64,000 nucleotides of DNA from DATBVX01 sp963724625 (GCA_963724625.1 CAVRVO010000017.1:395195-459194), one strand, 5' to 3'; positions 26,167 to 35,605 are shown, counted from the stretch's first letter. Translations and numbers: made by a program. Notes: a model not told the origin generated them from the letters alone.

Positions 26167-26550
26167 ATGCCGCGACACATCATTCATACGGACAAAGCAC
26201 CCCGGGCGATAGGCACTTACTCGCAGGCCGTGCGCGCGGGTGACCTCGTGTTCATCTCGGGCCAGGTGCCGTTCGATCCCACTACCGGCGAGCTGGTCGT
26301 CGGGGAAATTGAGCTTCACATCGAGCGCGTATTCGAGAATCTCAAGGCGATTGCCGAAGGGGCAGGAGCCAGCCTGGCTCAAGCCGTGAAGCTCAACGTG
26401 TATCTCACCGACCTGAAGCACTTCCCGGTGGTCAACCAGGTGATGGCGCGCTACTTCAAGGAGCCCTACCCGGCGCGTGCCGCGGTAGGCGTCGCCGCAC
26501 TGCCGCGCGGCGCACAGGTCGAGATGGAATGCATTCTGTACCTGGGCTAG
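26167..26550 (+). CDS. ridA: RidA family reactive intermediate/imine deaminase
   Basis: Hydrolyses reactive enamine/imine intermediates from PLP enzymes. The 127 residues (ATG at 26167, MPRHIIHTDKAPRAIGTYSQAV) show the RidA landmarks GTYSQAV, LVFISGQVPFDP, and the terminal LPRGAQVEMECILYL, with the active-site Arg in YPARAAVGV. An ATG six codons earlier overlaps the spoT stop and is less likely. The usual spoT-ridA-recG order is kept. The recG start lies inside its last codons. Confidence 0.95.
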   Translation: MPRHIIHTDKAPRAIGTYSQAVRAGDLVFISGQVPFDPTTGELVVGEIELHIERVFENLKAIAEGAGASLAQAVKLNVYLTDLKHFPVVNQVMARYFKEPYPARAAVGVAALPRGAQVEMECILYLG

Positions 26551-28637
26551 CTCAGCCGACGGCGGCGCCCGAGCAGCGACCGGTCACGACGCTGCATGGA
26601 GTTGGCGAGGCGCTCGCCGGACGCCTGGCGAAGCTCGGCGTCTTCACGCTTCAGGATCTGTTGTTCCTGCTGCCGCTGCGCTACGAGGATCGCACACGTG
26701 TGGTGCCAATCGGAACGCTGACCGTGGGCGCGCGCGCGGTGGTCGAGGCCGAAGTGCAGCTCAGCGAAGTCGTGTTCCGCGGCCGCCGCCAGCTCCTGTC
26801 ACGCGTCGCAGATGGCTCCGGCTTCCTGACCCTGCGTTTTTTCCATTTCAATCAACGCCAGCATGAGTCCCTCGCCCGCGGAACGCGGTTGCGCTGTTTC
26901 GGCGAAGTGCGGCGTGGCTCGCTGGGGCTCGAAATCGTTCATCCGGAGTACCGCCTGCTCAATGGCCTGGCGAGCGAAGAACTCGCGGAGGCATTGACAC
27001 CCATCTATCCGGGTACGGAGGGTGTGCCGCAGGGACGCTTGCGCAGACTTGCCGCGCAAGCGCTCGATGCCATACGCGAGCAGGGACTGAGTGACTGGTT
27101 GCCAGTGGCCGCGCTCCCGAAATCGCAATGGCCTGAGCTGATGGAAGCGCTCGACTACGTACATCACCCGCCGCCCGATGCGCGCCTTGATCTGCTCACT
27201 TCGGTCAGGCACCCCGCACAGCGCCGGCTCGCGTGCGAGGAACTGCTCGCACATCAGCTCAGCCTGAAGCTCTTGCGTCGCGAGATTCGTGCCGATCCAG
27301 CGGTGGCCCTGCCGGCTCATGCGCTGGCCGACCGTTTGAGGGCTGCGTTGCCGTTCCAACTCACCAGTGCGCAACGGCGCGCCTACCAGGAAGTCGCCGC
27401 CGACCTGCGTGAATCGCGACCGATGCTGCGGCTGATCCAGGGCGATGTCGGATGTGGCAAGACGATCGTTGCAGCACTCGCTGCCGCGCACGCGGTCGAA
27501 GCGGGGTGCCAGGCGGCCCTCATGGCGCCCACGGAACTGCTGGCCGAACAGCATGCGAGAAATTTCGAGCGCTGGTTTGGCGAGCTGCGCATCAAGGTGA
27601 CCCTGCTCGCGGGCAAGGTACAGGGTCGCGCGCGCGCGAGTGCCCTGCAATCGGTTGCTGCCGGTGAAGCGCGCGTTGTCGTGGGCACTCATGCGTTGTT
27701 CCAGGAAGGCGTCGAGTTCCACAAACTCGCATTGGCGATCGTCGACGAGCAGCATCGCTTCGGAGTGCACCAGCGCTTGAAGCTGCGTGACAAGGGAATG
27801 CTCGACGGCAGTCATCCGCACCAGCTCATAATGACTGCAACGCCCATTCCCCGAACGCTCGCGATGACGGCCTACGCCGACCTTGACGTCTCGGTGATCG
27901 ACGAGCTGCCGCCCGGAAGGACCCCTGTACAGACGGTCGTCCTGCCGGAGAGCCGCCGCGAGGAAGTCATCGCGCGGATTCGCGACGCGTGCGTCGCAGG
28001 ACGCCAGGTCTACTGGGTCTGCCCCTTGATCGATGAATCCGAAACCATCCCTTATCAGGCTGCCGAAGAGACCGCGGCGGCTCTGGCAGAAGCGCTGCCC
28101 GGCATTCGCGTCGGCATTGTTCACGGACGCATGACGCCAGCGCAGAAAGACGGGGCCATGGAACGCTTCCGCAAGGGAGAACTGCAGCTCCTGGTGGCGA
28201 CCACGGTCATCGAGGTCGGCGTTGATGTCCCTAATGCGAGCCTCATGGTGATCGAGAATTCCGAACGGATGGGTCTCGCACAGCTGCACCAGCTGCGTGG
28301 CCGGGTCGGCCGCGGCGCACACGCCAGCAGCTGCGTCCTGTTGTACCGGCCGCCTCTGTCCGAGTTGGGACGCGAGCGACTCGCAGTAATGCGTCAGACC
28401 AACGATGGATTCGAAGTGGCACGACGGGATCTGGAGCTGCGCGGCCCGGGCGAACTGCTTGGAACCCGGCAGACCGGCCTGGCTCAGATGCGCGTGGCTG
28501 ACCTGATGCGCGACGCCGACCTGTTACCCCGCGTGCAACAGCTTGCCGAGCTGATGTTGGCCGAGCATGCCGCTAACATAGCGCCCCTCATCGCTCGCTG
28601 GGTTGGACACGGCGAGGCTTACGGAAAGATCGGATGA
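26529..28637 (+). CDS. recG: ATP-dependent DNA helicase RecG
   Basis: Double-stranded DNA translocase that regresses stalled forks and processes recombination intermediates. The 702-residue protein has the N-terminal wedge/OB domain (PVTTLHGVGEALAGRLAKLGV onward, about 18-240), the Walker A GDVGCGKT with Lys311, a DEQH box at Asp406, the TATPIPRTLAMT motif, and helicase C-terminal motifs VIEVGVDVPNASLM and QLHQLRGRVGRG. The only good in-frame start is the ATG at 26529, which overlaps ridA by 22 bases. The end overlaps the ubiA start (ATGA), so ridA-recG-ubiA are coupled. Confidence 0.97.
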   Translation: MHSVPGLAQPTAAPEQRPVTTLHGVGEALAGRLAKLGVFTLQDLLFLLPLRYEDRTRVVPIGTLTVGARAVVEAEVQLSEVVFRGRRQLLSRVADGSGFLTLRFFHFNQRQHESLARGTRLRCFGEVRRGSLGLEIVHPEYRLLNGLASEELAEALTPIYPGTEGVPQGRLRRLAAQALDAIREQGLSDWLPVAALPKSQWPELMEALDYVHHPPPDARLDLLTSVRHPAQRRLACEELLAHQLSLKLLRREIRADPAVALPAHALADRLRAALPFQLTSAQRRAYQEVAADLRESRPMLRLIQGDVGCGKTIVAALAAAHAVEAGCQAALMAPTELLAEQHARNFERWFGELRIKVTLLAGKVQGRARASALQSVAAGEARVVVGTHALFQEGVEFHKLALAIVDEQHRFGVHQRLKLRDKGMLDGSHPHQLIMTATPIPRTLAMTAYADLDVSVIDELPPGRTPVQTVVLPESRREEVIARIRDACVAGRQVYWVCPLIDESETIPYQAAEETAAALAEALPGIRVGIVHGRMTPAQKDGAMERFRKGELQLLVATTVIEVGVDVPNASLMVIENSERMGLAQLHQLRGRVGRGAHASSCVLLYRPPLSELGRERLAVMRQTNDGFEVARRDLELRGPGELLGTRQTGLAQMRVADLMRDADLLPRVQQLAELMLAEHAANIAPLIARWVGHGEAYGKIG

Positions 28638-29569
28638 ATACATCCGCACGTTTCCTGCAATTGCGCCAATCGTTGCGCTCGTGGCCATTGATTTCATCGC
28701 TGCCGCGGGTGACTGCGACGCTGCGTGAATACGCGCTGCTCATGCGCCTGCATCGCCCGATCGGCATCTGGCTGCTCATGTGGCCGATGCTGTGGGCGTT
28801 CTGGGTCGCGAGCGATGCGCGACCGGATGAGCGCACTTTCATCGTCTTTCTGCTCGGCACCCTGATCATGCGCTCGGCAGGCTGCGTGATGAACGACTAC
28901 GCCGACCGCGACCTGGACCCGTTCGTGTCCCGCACCCGCGATCGCCCGCTGGCGGCGCGACGGGTCACGTCGACCGAAGCCCTGCTGCTCTTTCTGGTGC
29001 TGTGCCTGCTCGCAGTCGGACTCCTCTTTACATTGAACCCACTGGCGCAGCTCTATGCGGTCGTGGGTGGAGCGCTCACCCTGAGCTATCCGTTCCTCAA
29101 ACGCTTCTTCCCGGTGCCGCAGTTCTATCTCGGCGCGGCGTTTGGCATTGCGGTGCCGATGGTGTTCGCCGCACAGACCGGGGGCGTGCCGAAGATCGCC
29201 TGGGTCATTTTTTGCGCCACGGTCCTGTGGGCCGGCGTCTACGACACTCTCTATGCGATGGTCGATCGCGAGGACGACAAGAAACTCGGCATCAAGTCGA
29301 GCGCGATCCTGTTCGGGGATGCAGATCGAGTACTGGTTGGAGTCATGCAGCTCATGGTGCTGTTTGCGCTGGTGCTAGTCGGGCGCGAGAAGCAATACGG
29401 CCACTGGTACCTGGCGGGCCTCGCGGCGGGCGCCTTGTGCTTCGCCTGGCAGCAACGGCTGATCCGCCGCCGCGACCCTGAGGCGTGTTTTCGCGCCTTC
29501 AACAACAACAATTACTTCGGGATGCTGGTGTTCATCGGGATCCTGCTGCACTACGTGTTCACGGGCTGA
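28634..29569 (+). CDS. ubiA: 4-hydroxybenzoate polyprenyltransferase
   Basis: Integral inner-membrane prenyltransferase that attaches the polyprenyl tail to 4-hydroxybenzoate in ubiquinone synthesis. The 311 residues contain the two Asp-rich motifs: NDYADRDLDPFVSRTRDRPLA (near residue 90) and a DREDDKKLGIKS block (near 212), plus about eight hydrophobic helices. The N-terminal 25 residues are an unusual soluble extension. The chorismate lyase gene ubiC, often adjacent, is not here. The 3' end overlaps the convergent comF by 19 bases. Confidence 0.95.
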   Translation: MNTSARFLQLRQSLRSWPLISSLPRVTATLREYALLMRLHRPIGIWLLMWPMLWAFWVASDARPDERTFIVFLLGTLIMRSAGCVMNDYADRDLDPFVSRTRDRPLAARRVTSTEALLLFLVLCLLAVGLLFTLNPLAQLYAVVGGALTLSYPFLKRFFPVPQFYLGAAFGIAVPMVFAAQTGGVPKIAWVIFCATVLWAGVYDTLYAMVDREDDKKLGIKSSAILFGDADRVLVGVMQLMVLFALVLVGREKQYGHWYLAGLAAGALCFAWQQRLIRRRDPEACFRAFNNNNYFGMLVFIGILLHYVFTG

Positions 29570-30303
29570 GCGCGCGCCACGGCCCAGATCTCAACCGTCT
29601 CGACGCCGGCGCGCTTGAGCACGCGTGCCACCTCATTTGCCGTGCTGCCCGTGGTCAGCACATCGTCGAGCACAGCGACGTGTCGCAAACCGGTCTTGCC
29701 GGTCACCTCGAACGCACGCCGCACATTGCGACGACGTAATCGAGCATCAAGCTCGGTCTGGTCAGCGGTTGCGCGGATGCGCCGGCACAGCCGCTCGTCG
29801 AACGGCACGTTGAGGCTCTGGCTGATCGGTCTCGCCAGCTCGCTCGCCTGGTTGAAACCCCGCTCTCGCTGTCGCGAGGGGTAGAGCGGCACGGGAACAA
29901 TCAGCTCAGGTGTTGGCATCTGCCGCGCCGACAAGCGCTCCGCCAGCAGACTTCCGAGCACACGCCCATAAGAAAGAATGCCCCGATACTTGAAAGCGCG
30001 GATCAACTGGTCGAGTGGATACGTGTAACGAAACGGCACAAAGGCACGGTCGAAGCGTGGCGGTTGGCGCAGACAACGCCCGCAGGTGAGAGCGTCGGCC
30101 ACTGGGCCCGCGAGTGGCGCGGCACACTGATGGCACGCGTGCAAGTTAAGGGACAGGTCCTGTGCGCATGGCCGGCACAGATCCAGGATCGGTGCCTGTC
30201 CGCGCTCTCCGCACAGGACACAGCTCGGCGGCAGGATCAGGCTCTGTACACGCAGTAGCCATCCGTTAACCAGTCGTTGTCGTCCAGGTTGACAGAGTTT
30301 CAT
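29551..30303 (-). CDS. comF: ComF family protein (phosphoribosyltransferase-like)
   Basis: A 250-residue ComF/GntX-type protein. The N-terminus has a four-Cys zinc ribbon (CVLCGERG, LCRPCA) and a second pair set (CHQCAAPL, CGRCLRQPPRFD). A phosphoribosyltransferase fold follows, with KYRGILSYGRVLGSLLAERL and the PRPP loop VAVLDDVLTTGSTANEV near residue 215. The family is tied to natural transformation, and helps single-stranded DNA uptake in some species; this genome also has type IV pilus genes in the window. The gene is divergent from bioB and converges on ubiA with overlapping 3' ends. Confidence 0.9.
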   Translation of the reverse strand: MKLCQPGRQRLVNGWLLRVQSLILPPSCVLCGERGQAPILDLCRPCAQDLSLNLHACHQCAAPLAGPVADALTCGRCLRQPPRFDRAFVPFRYTYPLDQLIRAFKYRGILSYGRVLGSLLAERLSARQMPTPELIVPVPLYPSRQRERGFNQASELARPISQSLNVPFDERLCRRIRATADQTELDARLRRRNVRRAFEVTGKTGLRHVAVLDDVLTTGSTANEVARVLKRAGVETVEIWAVARAQPVNT

Positions 30304-30374
30304 CCGTCACCGAATACTGCGCGGCATCGTCGCGCCTGCCACGCGGCAAAAGCGCCGCAAACGGATCAAATCGA

Positions 30375-31355
30375 ATGAGCAATAGTCTGCATGCACCGCC
30401 CGGCACGATCCGCAACGACTGGACGCTCGAGGAGGTTCGCGGCCTGTTCGCTCTGCCGTTCGCCGACCTGATGTTCCTCGCGCAGCAGACTCACCGCGCG
30501 TACCACGCGGCCAACCAGGTGCAGGTCAGCACGCTCCTCAGTATCAAGACCGGTGGTTGCCCCGAGGACTGTGCCTACTGCCCACAGAGCATTCGGTACC
30601 ACACGGGTGTCGAGCGCGAGGAGTTGATGGATGTCGACACCGTCGTCGAGCGGGCCAGGGCCGCACGGCAGGCGGGCGCTACCCGTTTTTGCATGGGCGC
30701 CGCGTATCGCAGTCCCAAGGCGCGTGAGCTCACCCAGATCGCGGCGATGGTGCGTGAAGTGCGAGCGCTCGGCCTCGAGACCTGCGCGACCCTCGGCATG
30801 CTGACCCCTGAACAGGCTGGAGAACTCAAGAGCGCCGGCCTCGATTACTACAACCACAATCTCGACAGCTCCGCTGAGCACTACGAGAAGATCATCACCA
30901 CGCGCACTTACCAGGATCGGCTGGACACGCTCGCCGCGGTACGTGCCGCAGGAATCAAGGTGTGCTGCGGCGGGATCCTCGGCATGGGTGAGACGGAGCT
31001 CGACCGCGCCAAGCTTCTGCACACACTTGCCACGCTGCCGCAACACCCGGAGAGCGTACCGATCAATCAGCTCGTGCAAGTACCGGGCACGCCGCTCGAT
31101 GGCGCCCCGCGGCTCGATCCCCTGGAATTCGTGCGCGCGATCGCGGTGGCTCGGGTCCTGATACCGAAAGCACATGTGCGTTTGTCGGCCGGGCGCAGCG
31201 AGATGAGCGATGAGTTGCAGGCGCTGTGTTTCCTCGCCGGCGCCAACTCGATTTTCTACGGCGAGAAGCTGTTGACGACCGGGAACCCCGATGTCGCGCA
31301 CGACCAGGAGCTATTCGCACGCCTTGGAGTCGAGCCTGAGCCCTGCATTGCGTGA
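30375..31355 (+). CDS. bioB: biotin synthase
   Basis: Radical SAM enzyme inserting sulfur into dethiobiotin. The 326-residue protein has the SAM cluster motif with Cys62, Cys66 and Cys69 in GGCPEDCAYCPQS, the FCMGAAYRSP block, the YYNHNLDSS motif, and the C-terminal FLAGANSIFYGEKLLTTGNP. First gene of a bioB-bioF-bioC-bioD operon, divergent from comF by 71 bases. That short gap has no inverted repeat resembling a BirA or BioR operator that I can see. The end overlaps the bioF frame. Confidence 0.97.
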   Translation: MSNSLHAPPGTIRNDWTLEEVRGLFALPFADLMFLAQQTHRAYHAANQVQVSTLLSIKTGGCPEDCAYCPQSIRYHTGVEREELMDVDTVVERARAARQAGATRFCMGAAYRSPKARELTQIAAMVREVRALGLETCATLGMLTPEQAGELKSAGLDYYNHNLDSSAEHYEKIITTRTYQDRLDTLAAVRAAGIKVCCGGILGMGETELDRAKLLHTLATLPQHPESVPINQLVQVPGTPLDGAPRLDPLEFVRAIAVARVLIPKAHVRLSAGRSEMSDELQALCFLAGANSIFYGEKLLTTGNPDVAHDQELFARLGVEPEPCIA

Positions 31356-32511
31356 AACACTCGAGGAGCTGCGCAAGCGCCAGTTATATCGGCGCCGTCG
31401 AATCGTGCAGGAGTGGCCGCAAGATTCCGAAGGCGTAGTGGCCCTGGTCGAAGGCTCACGCCGCACGGTCTTCTGCAGCAATGATTACCTCGGCCTCGCG
31501 CACCATCCGCGCGTGATCGCCGCGCTGGGTGACGCGGCCGCACGCTACGGCGCTGGCAGCGGCGCGTCACATCTGGTGACCGGTCACTGCGTCGAGCATC
31601 ACGCGCTGGAAGAAGAGCTCGCAGCCTTTACCGGTCGCGAGCGCGCCTTGCTCTTTTCCACCGGCTACATGGCGAATATCGGTGTCGCGAGTGCGCTCGT
31701 GGGGCGCACCGACCAGGTGCTCGAGGATCGGCTGAATCATGCGTCGCTCCTTGACGCAGGACTGCTCTCCGGCGCCCGCTTCTCGCGCTACGCGCACTGT
31801 GACTCCGCGGCACTCGAAGCACGGCTCGCGGAAAGCGAGTCCGGCGCCGCGCTCGTGATGACCGATGGTGTTTTCAGCATGGACGGAGATATCGCGCCTC
31901 TCGATGCGCTCGCGCGCATAGCCCAAGCAAAGCGCGCGTGGCTGATGGTTGACGATGCGCACGGCATCGGTGTCCTCGGTCGAAGCGGCCGCGGCACGAT
32001 CGAGCACTTCGGGCTCGACGCCCGACAGGTGCCCATCCTGATGGGAACGCTCGGCAAGGCGTTCGGAACTTTCGGCGCCTTCGTGGCCGGTACCGAGGAT
32101 CTCATCGAATACCTCATTCAGAGAGCGCGAACACATATCTATACGACCGCGTTGCCTCCCGGAATCGCGGGCGCGACCCGCACGGCACTGCGTCTGATAG
32201 AGGAGGAGAGCTGGCGACGCGATCGCCTCAATGCCAACGTCACGCGCTTTCGCAGCCTGGCAGGTGGCGCTGGAATTGATCTGACCGACTCGCAGACTCC
32301 CATCCAGCCCATCGTGCTCGGAACCGCCGCACGCGCGCTCGCAGTCAGCGAGGCGCTGTGGGAGCGGGGATTCTGGGTAACTGCAATCCGCCCGCCCACC
32401 GTGCCCGAAGGGACTGCGCGCCTGCGCATCACGTTCTCCGCGGCGCATCGCGAAGCACAGATCGATGGTCTCGTCGAAGCTCTTGCTGAGGCTTTGCGAC
32501 GACCGTCATGA
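31291..32511 (+). CDS. bioF: 8-amino-7-oxononanoate synthase
   Basis: PLP enzyme condensing pimeloyl-ACP with alanine. Visible motifs are FCSNDYLGLAHHP, GSGASHLVTGHCVEHHALEE, LMVDDAHGIGVLG, and the PLP lysine Lys256 (in the numbering from 31291) in GTLGKAFGTFGAF. From the ATG at 31291 the protein has 406 residues and overlaps bioB by 65 bases. In-frame TTG codons at 31324 or 31348 would give a length nearer the usual 385-395, so the start is uncertain. The stop overlaps the bioC start by four bases. Confidence 0.94.
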   Translation: MSRTTRSYSHALESSLSPALRETLEELRKRQLYRRRRIVQEWPQDSEGVVALVEGSRRTVFCSNDYLGLAHHPRVIAALGDAAARYGAGSGASHLVTGHCVEHHALEEELAAFTGRERALLFSTGYMANIGVASALVGRTDQVLEDRLNHASLLDAGLLSGARFSRYAHCDSAALEARLAESESGAALVMTDGVFSMDGDIAPLDALARIAQAKRAWLMVDDAHGIGVLGRSGRGTIEHFGLDARQVPILMGTLGKAFGTFGAFVAGTEDLIEYLIQRARTHIYTTALPPGIAGATRTALRLIEEESWRRDRLNANVTRFRSLAGGAGIDLTDSQTPIQPIVLGTAARALAVSEALWERGFWVTAIRPPTVPEGTARLRITFSAAHREAQIDGLVEALAEALRRPS

Positions 32512-33389
32512 GTCCGTCCCGCAACCCATCCGTCGAGCCCTTCGCGCTCGATCGGCGCCAGATGCGCCGTGCTTTCGAGCGCGCGAGCCAGAGCTACGAC
32601 CGGGCAGCGGTATTGCAGACCGAGGTTCGTCAGCGCCTGCTCTCGCGGCTGGACTATCTGAAGCTCGAGCCCCAGGTCATCGTCGATGCCGGATGCGGAA
32701 CCGGGCATGCGGCGCGCGAACTCAAGAAGCGCTTCCCGCGCGCCCGTGTCATAGCACTCGACATCGCGATGGGAATGTTGCGCGAGGCGAGGCACAGCCA
32801 GGGCTGGTGGCGCAGATTCGAGCGCGTGTGCGCGGATGCCGAGCGCATGCCGCTGGCGGATGCCAGCGTCGATCTCATTTTCAGCAACCTGATGCTGCAG
32901 TGGTGCGACGAACCCGATGGGATATTTCGCGAGTTCCGGCGCGTGCTGAAGCCGCGCGGGCTCGTCACCTTCAGCACCTTCGGTCCCGATACGCTCATGG
33001 AGTTGCGGGCCGCGTGGGCCGGCGTCGATCGGCGCACGCACGTCAGCCGCTTCATCGACATGCACGACATCGGCGATGCCCTGGTGCGCGCCCGGCTCGT
33101 GGAACCGGTGCTGGACGTCGAACGTTTCACGTTGACGTACGATACCGCCATCGCGCTGATGCGGGATCTGAAGGCCATTGGCGCGCAGAACGCTACCGCG
33201 GGTCGGCCATCCGGGCTCACCGGTCGCGCAGCGTTCACCGCAGTCACGGCGGGATATGAGAAGTTTCGGGTCGAAGGGCGGCTGCCCGCCACTTATGAAG
33301 TGGTCCTCGGCCAGGCGTGGGGTGCAATCCCGCGTGAAAGTGAGGTAAGAGTGCCTGTCAGCGACATCGCGCACCGTGGCCGTCTCTAA
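32508..33389 (+). CDS. bioC: malonyl-ACP O-methyltransferase
   Basis: SAM-dependent methyltransferase that masks malonyl-ACP so fatty acid synthesis can build the pimeloyl chain. The 293 residues show RRAFERASQSYDRAAVLQ, motif I DAGCGTGHAARELKKRFP near residue 63, SNLMLQWCDEP, and FSTFGPDTLMELR, all typical of BioC. It sits between bioF and bioD with an ATGA junction to bioF. The esterase that removes the methyl group (BioH or a substitute) is not encoded in this operon. Confidence 0.95.
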   Translation: MSPSRNPSVEPFALDRRQMRRAFERASQSYDRAAVLQTEVRQRLLSRLDYLKLEPQVIVDAGCGTGHAARELKKRFPRARVIALDIAMGMLREARHSQGWWRRFERVCADAERMPLADASVDLIFSNLMLQWCDEPDGIFREFRRVLKPRGLVTFSTFGPDTLMELRAAWAGVDRRTHVSRFIDMHDIGDALVRARLVEPVLDVERFTLTYDTAIALMRDLKAIGAQNATAGRPSGLTGRAAFTAVTAGYEKFRVEGRLPATYEVVLGQAWGAIPRESEVRVPVSDIAHRGRL

Positions 33390-33392
33390 CGC

Positions 33393-34076
33393 ATGCCACG
33401 CAAGACCGTTTTCGTAACCGGTACCGATACGGGCGTCGGCAAAACGTTGATTGCCGCGGCATTGCTACGGGCGTTGCGGATGCGCGGCCACAAAGTTGCG
33501 GGGATGAAGCCGGTTGCATCGGGAGCCCGGCAGACTGCCGAGGGCTGGATCAACGAGGATGCAATCGCCTTGATGGCAGAGGCGAGCGAGCCCGCTCCGT
33601 ATCGAATCGTCAACCCGTATTCGTTCGATCCGGCAGTTGCACCGCATATCGCCGCAGTCGAGGCGGGCATCCGCATTGATCTGCGCGAAATTGAGCGAGC
33701 TTTTCGCATCCTGTCTGGATTGGCCGATGTCGTGGTCGTCGAGGGTGCGGGTGGCTGGCTGACGCCCCTCAACGAGCGCGAGTCTTTCGCGGATCTCGCG
33801 CGCGCTATTCATGCAAAGGTGGTGCTGGTAGTAGGCATGCGCCTCGGATGCCTGAATCATGCGCTCCTGACTGCGCACGCAATCCAGGCCAGCGGTCAGC
33901 GCCTGGTGGGGTGGGTCGCCAACGGCGTCGATGCTCGTTTTGAGCGTGCGTCGGACAACCTGCGTAGCCTGGAGCAGCGGCTGAGCGCCCCGCTACTGGG
34001 GAGCGTTCCGCACCAGGCTCAGCCCTCTGCCAGCACCAGCAGCGAGTTTCTGGATATCGACCTGCTCAAGCTTTGA
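33393..34076 (+). CDS. bioD: dethiobiotin synthetase
   Basis: ATP-dependent ring closure of diaminopelargonate to dethiobiotin. The 227 residues start MPRKTVFVTGTDTGVGKT, with the P-loop GTDTGVGKT at residues 10-18. GMKPVASGA and VVEGAGGWLTPLNE are family motifs. It is three bases after bioC and closes the operon. bioA, which makes the substrate, is absent from the window. A short GC palindrome follows the stop, but there is no T-run. Confidence 0.96.
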   Translation: MPRKTVFVTGTDTGVGKTLIAAALLRALRMRGHKVAGMKPVASGARQTAEGWINEDAIALMAEASEPAPYRIVNPYSFDPAVAPHIAAVEAGIRIDLREIERAFRILSGLADVVVVEGAGGWLTPLNERESFADLARAIHAKVVLVVGMRLGCLNHALLTAHAIQASGQRLVGWVANGVDARFERASDNLRSLEQRLSAPLLGSVPHQAQPSASTSSEFLDIDLLKL

Positions 34077-34152
34077 CGGCGCGCCGTTAAGTATTTGAGT
34101 GGGTGAGAATTCTCGCCTACCATGCGCGCTCTGGCGGGGGCGGTGAGAGACC

Positions 34153-34686
34153 GTGACGGATACGACTACAAGCGCAGCCCAGGAGCCGACCTACTACTTG
34201 GAGTTGCGCCCGAACTGCGCGCTGACGCCCGGCGCGGCACTCCTCTTCTTTGCGTCGCTCTGCGCCGTATCGTTTTCGATCGCCGGGTTATTCGCCGCGC
34301 AAGGGTTCTGGCCGGTATTCCCCTTCGCTGGCCTCGAGATGGTAGTGCTCGGCTGGGCGCTGAGGGTAAGCCTGCGGGGGCGATACGTCCGTCAACGCGT
34401 GAGCGTGTCCGCGGCGCAGATCGTAGTAGAGCTCCACACCCGCTCGACCCGGGAGCGCCTCGTGTTTCCTCGGCACTGGGCCAAGGTTACACTTCGCGCC
34501 TCGTATACGGCGCTGCACCCCAGCCGACTGCTGATCGAATCCCACGGTCGCGCGTGCGAGATCGGCGGGTTCCTCACGGAGGAAGAGCGGCGCGGGCTTG
34601 CAGCACGGCTCAAGCAGGTGATTGGTACGATCAATGAGTCGCCGCCCCTCGAAGTGCGCGGGGTGGATCAGGCCATGGCGCGCTGA
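34153..34686 (+). CDS. DUF2244 domain-containing integral membrane protein
   Basis: A 177-residue protein beginning at a GTG. Two transmembrane helices are clear at about residues 28-48 and 52-70 (ALLFFASLCAVSFSIAGLF then FWPVFPFAGLEMVVLGWAL). A cytoplasmic beta-rich domain follows, with LVFPRHWAKVTLR and SRLLIESHGRACEIGGFLTEEERRGLAARL. This is the DUF2244 pattern, a family commonly found just upstream of cytochrome c oxidase genes in proteobacteria. Its role is unknown; the position 37 bases before coxB suggests a link to the oxidase. Confidence 0.85.
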   Translation: MTDTTTSAAQEPTYYLELRPNCALTPGAALLFFASLCAVSFSIAGLFAAQGFWPVFPFAGLEMVVLGWALRVSLRGRYVRQRVSVSAAQIVVELHTRSTRERLVFPRHWAKVTLRASYTALHPSRLLIESHGRACEIGGFLTEEERRGLAARLKQVIGTINESPPLEVRGVDQAMAR

Positions 34687-34723
34687 TGGCAATTCGAACT
34701 CAAAACGTGGAGCTCAAGGTCGC

Positions 34724-35605
34724 ATGGTCATGAATTTCGCATCGAGCTGGCGTCGCGTCCTCATGCTGCTCGCGCTCGCCTGGATGACGCCGGTGTTCGC
34801 GGCCCACGATCTGAACATGCCGGTGGGCGTCACGGAGCTCAGCAAGGAGATCTACGCCCTGCACATGAAGATCTTCTGGTGGTGCGTGGCCATCGCGATC
34901 GTCGTGTTCGGCGTGATGATCTATTCGATCGCCACGTTCCGTAAGTCCAAGGGCGCGGTCGCCGACGTGAAGCTGACCCACAGCCACAAGGTGGAAGTCA
35001 TCTGGACGATCGTGCCGATCCTGATCCTGGTGGTCATGGCAATCCCGGCGGCAAAGACGCTCATCCAGATCGAAGACACTCGCAACACCGAGCTGTCGAT
35101 CAAGGTCACGGCCTATCAATGGAAATGGCACTACGATTACCTGGATAAAGGCGTGAGCTACTTCTCGCAGCTTGCGCAAACGAGCAATACCGCGCGGCAA
35201 CTGGGCTCGGGCATCGATCCGACGACGGTGGATCACTACCTGCTGGATGTCGACCATCCGCTGGTCGTTCCGGAAGGCACCAAGGTACGACTGCTCCTGA
35301 CCGCGAACGACGTCATTCACGCCTGGTGGGTGCCGGATTTCGGCATGAAGAAGGACGCGATTCCGGGCTTCGTCAACGAGATGTGGTTCAAGGTCGATGA
35401 AGGCAAGGCGGGGTTCTACCGCGGGCAGTGCGCGGAGCTGTGCGGTCGCGATCACGGCTTCATGCCGATCGTGGTGGAAGTGAAGACCAAGGCGGACTTC
35501 GCCAGCTGGCTCGAGGAGCAGAAAGCCGCAGCCAAGCCCGCTGAGCCGGCCACGGCGGCGACACCCGATCCGAATCTCAGCACCACCGTCGCCCAGACGC
35601 CCTGA
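34724..35605 (+). CDS. coxB: cytochrome c oxidase subunit II
   Basis: Receives electrons from cytochrome c through the CuA centre. The 293-residue form starts at the ATG at 34724 (another is at 34730), after AAGG at 34716-34719. It has a signal peptide ending near VFA-AHDLN, two transmembrane helices, and the cupredoxin domain. CuA ligands are in GQCAELCGRDHGFMPI: Cys236, Cys240, His244 and Met247, with the first His in NDVIHAWWVPDFG. The Ala/Pro-rich C-terminal tail lacks a fused cytochrome c domain. First subunit gene of the operon. Confidence 0.96.
   Translation: MVMNFASSWRRVLMLLALAWMTPVFAAHDLNMPVGVTELSKEIYALHMKIFWWCVAIAIVVFGVMIYSIATFRKSKGAVADVKLTHSHKVEVIWTIVPILILVVMAIPAAKTLIQIEDTRNTELSIKVTAYQWKWHYDYLDKGVSYFSQLAQTSNTARQLGSGIDPTTVDHYLLDVDHPLVVPEGTKVRLLLTANDVIHAWWVPDFGMKKDAIPGFVNEMWFKVDEGKAGFYRGQCAELCGRDHGFMPIVVEVKTKADFASWLEEQKAAAKPAEPATAATPDPNLSTTVAQTP

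Noticed and set aside
30304..30374. Search for a biotin operator (BirA or BioR type) before bioB
   Set aside because: No inverted repeat resembling either operator is visible in the 71-base gap.
34076..34087. ACGGCGCGCCGT palindrome just after the bioD stop
   Set aside because: No loop and no T-run; common type of chance palindrome in GC-rich DNA.
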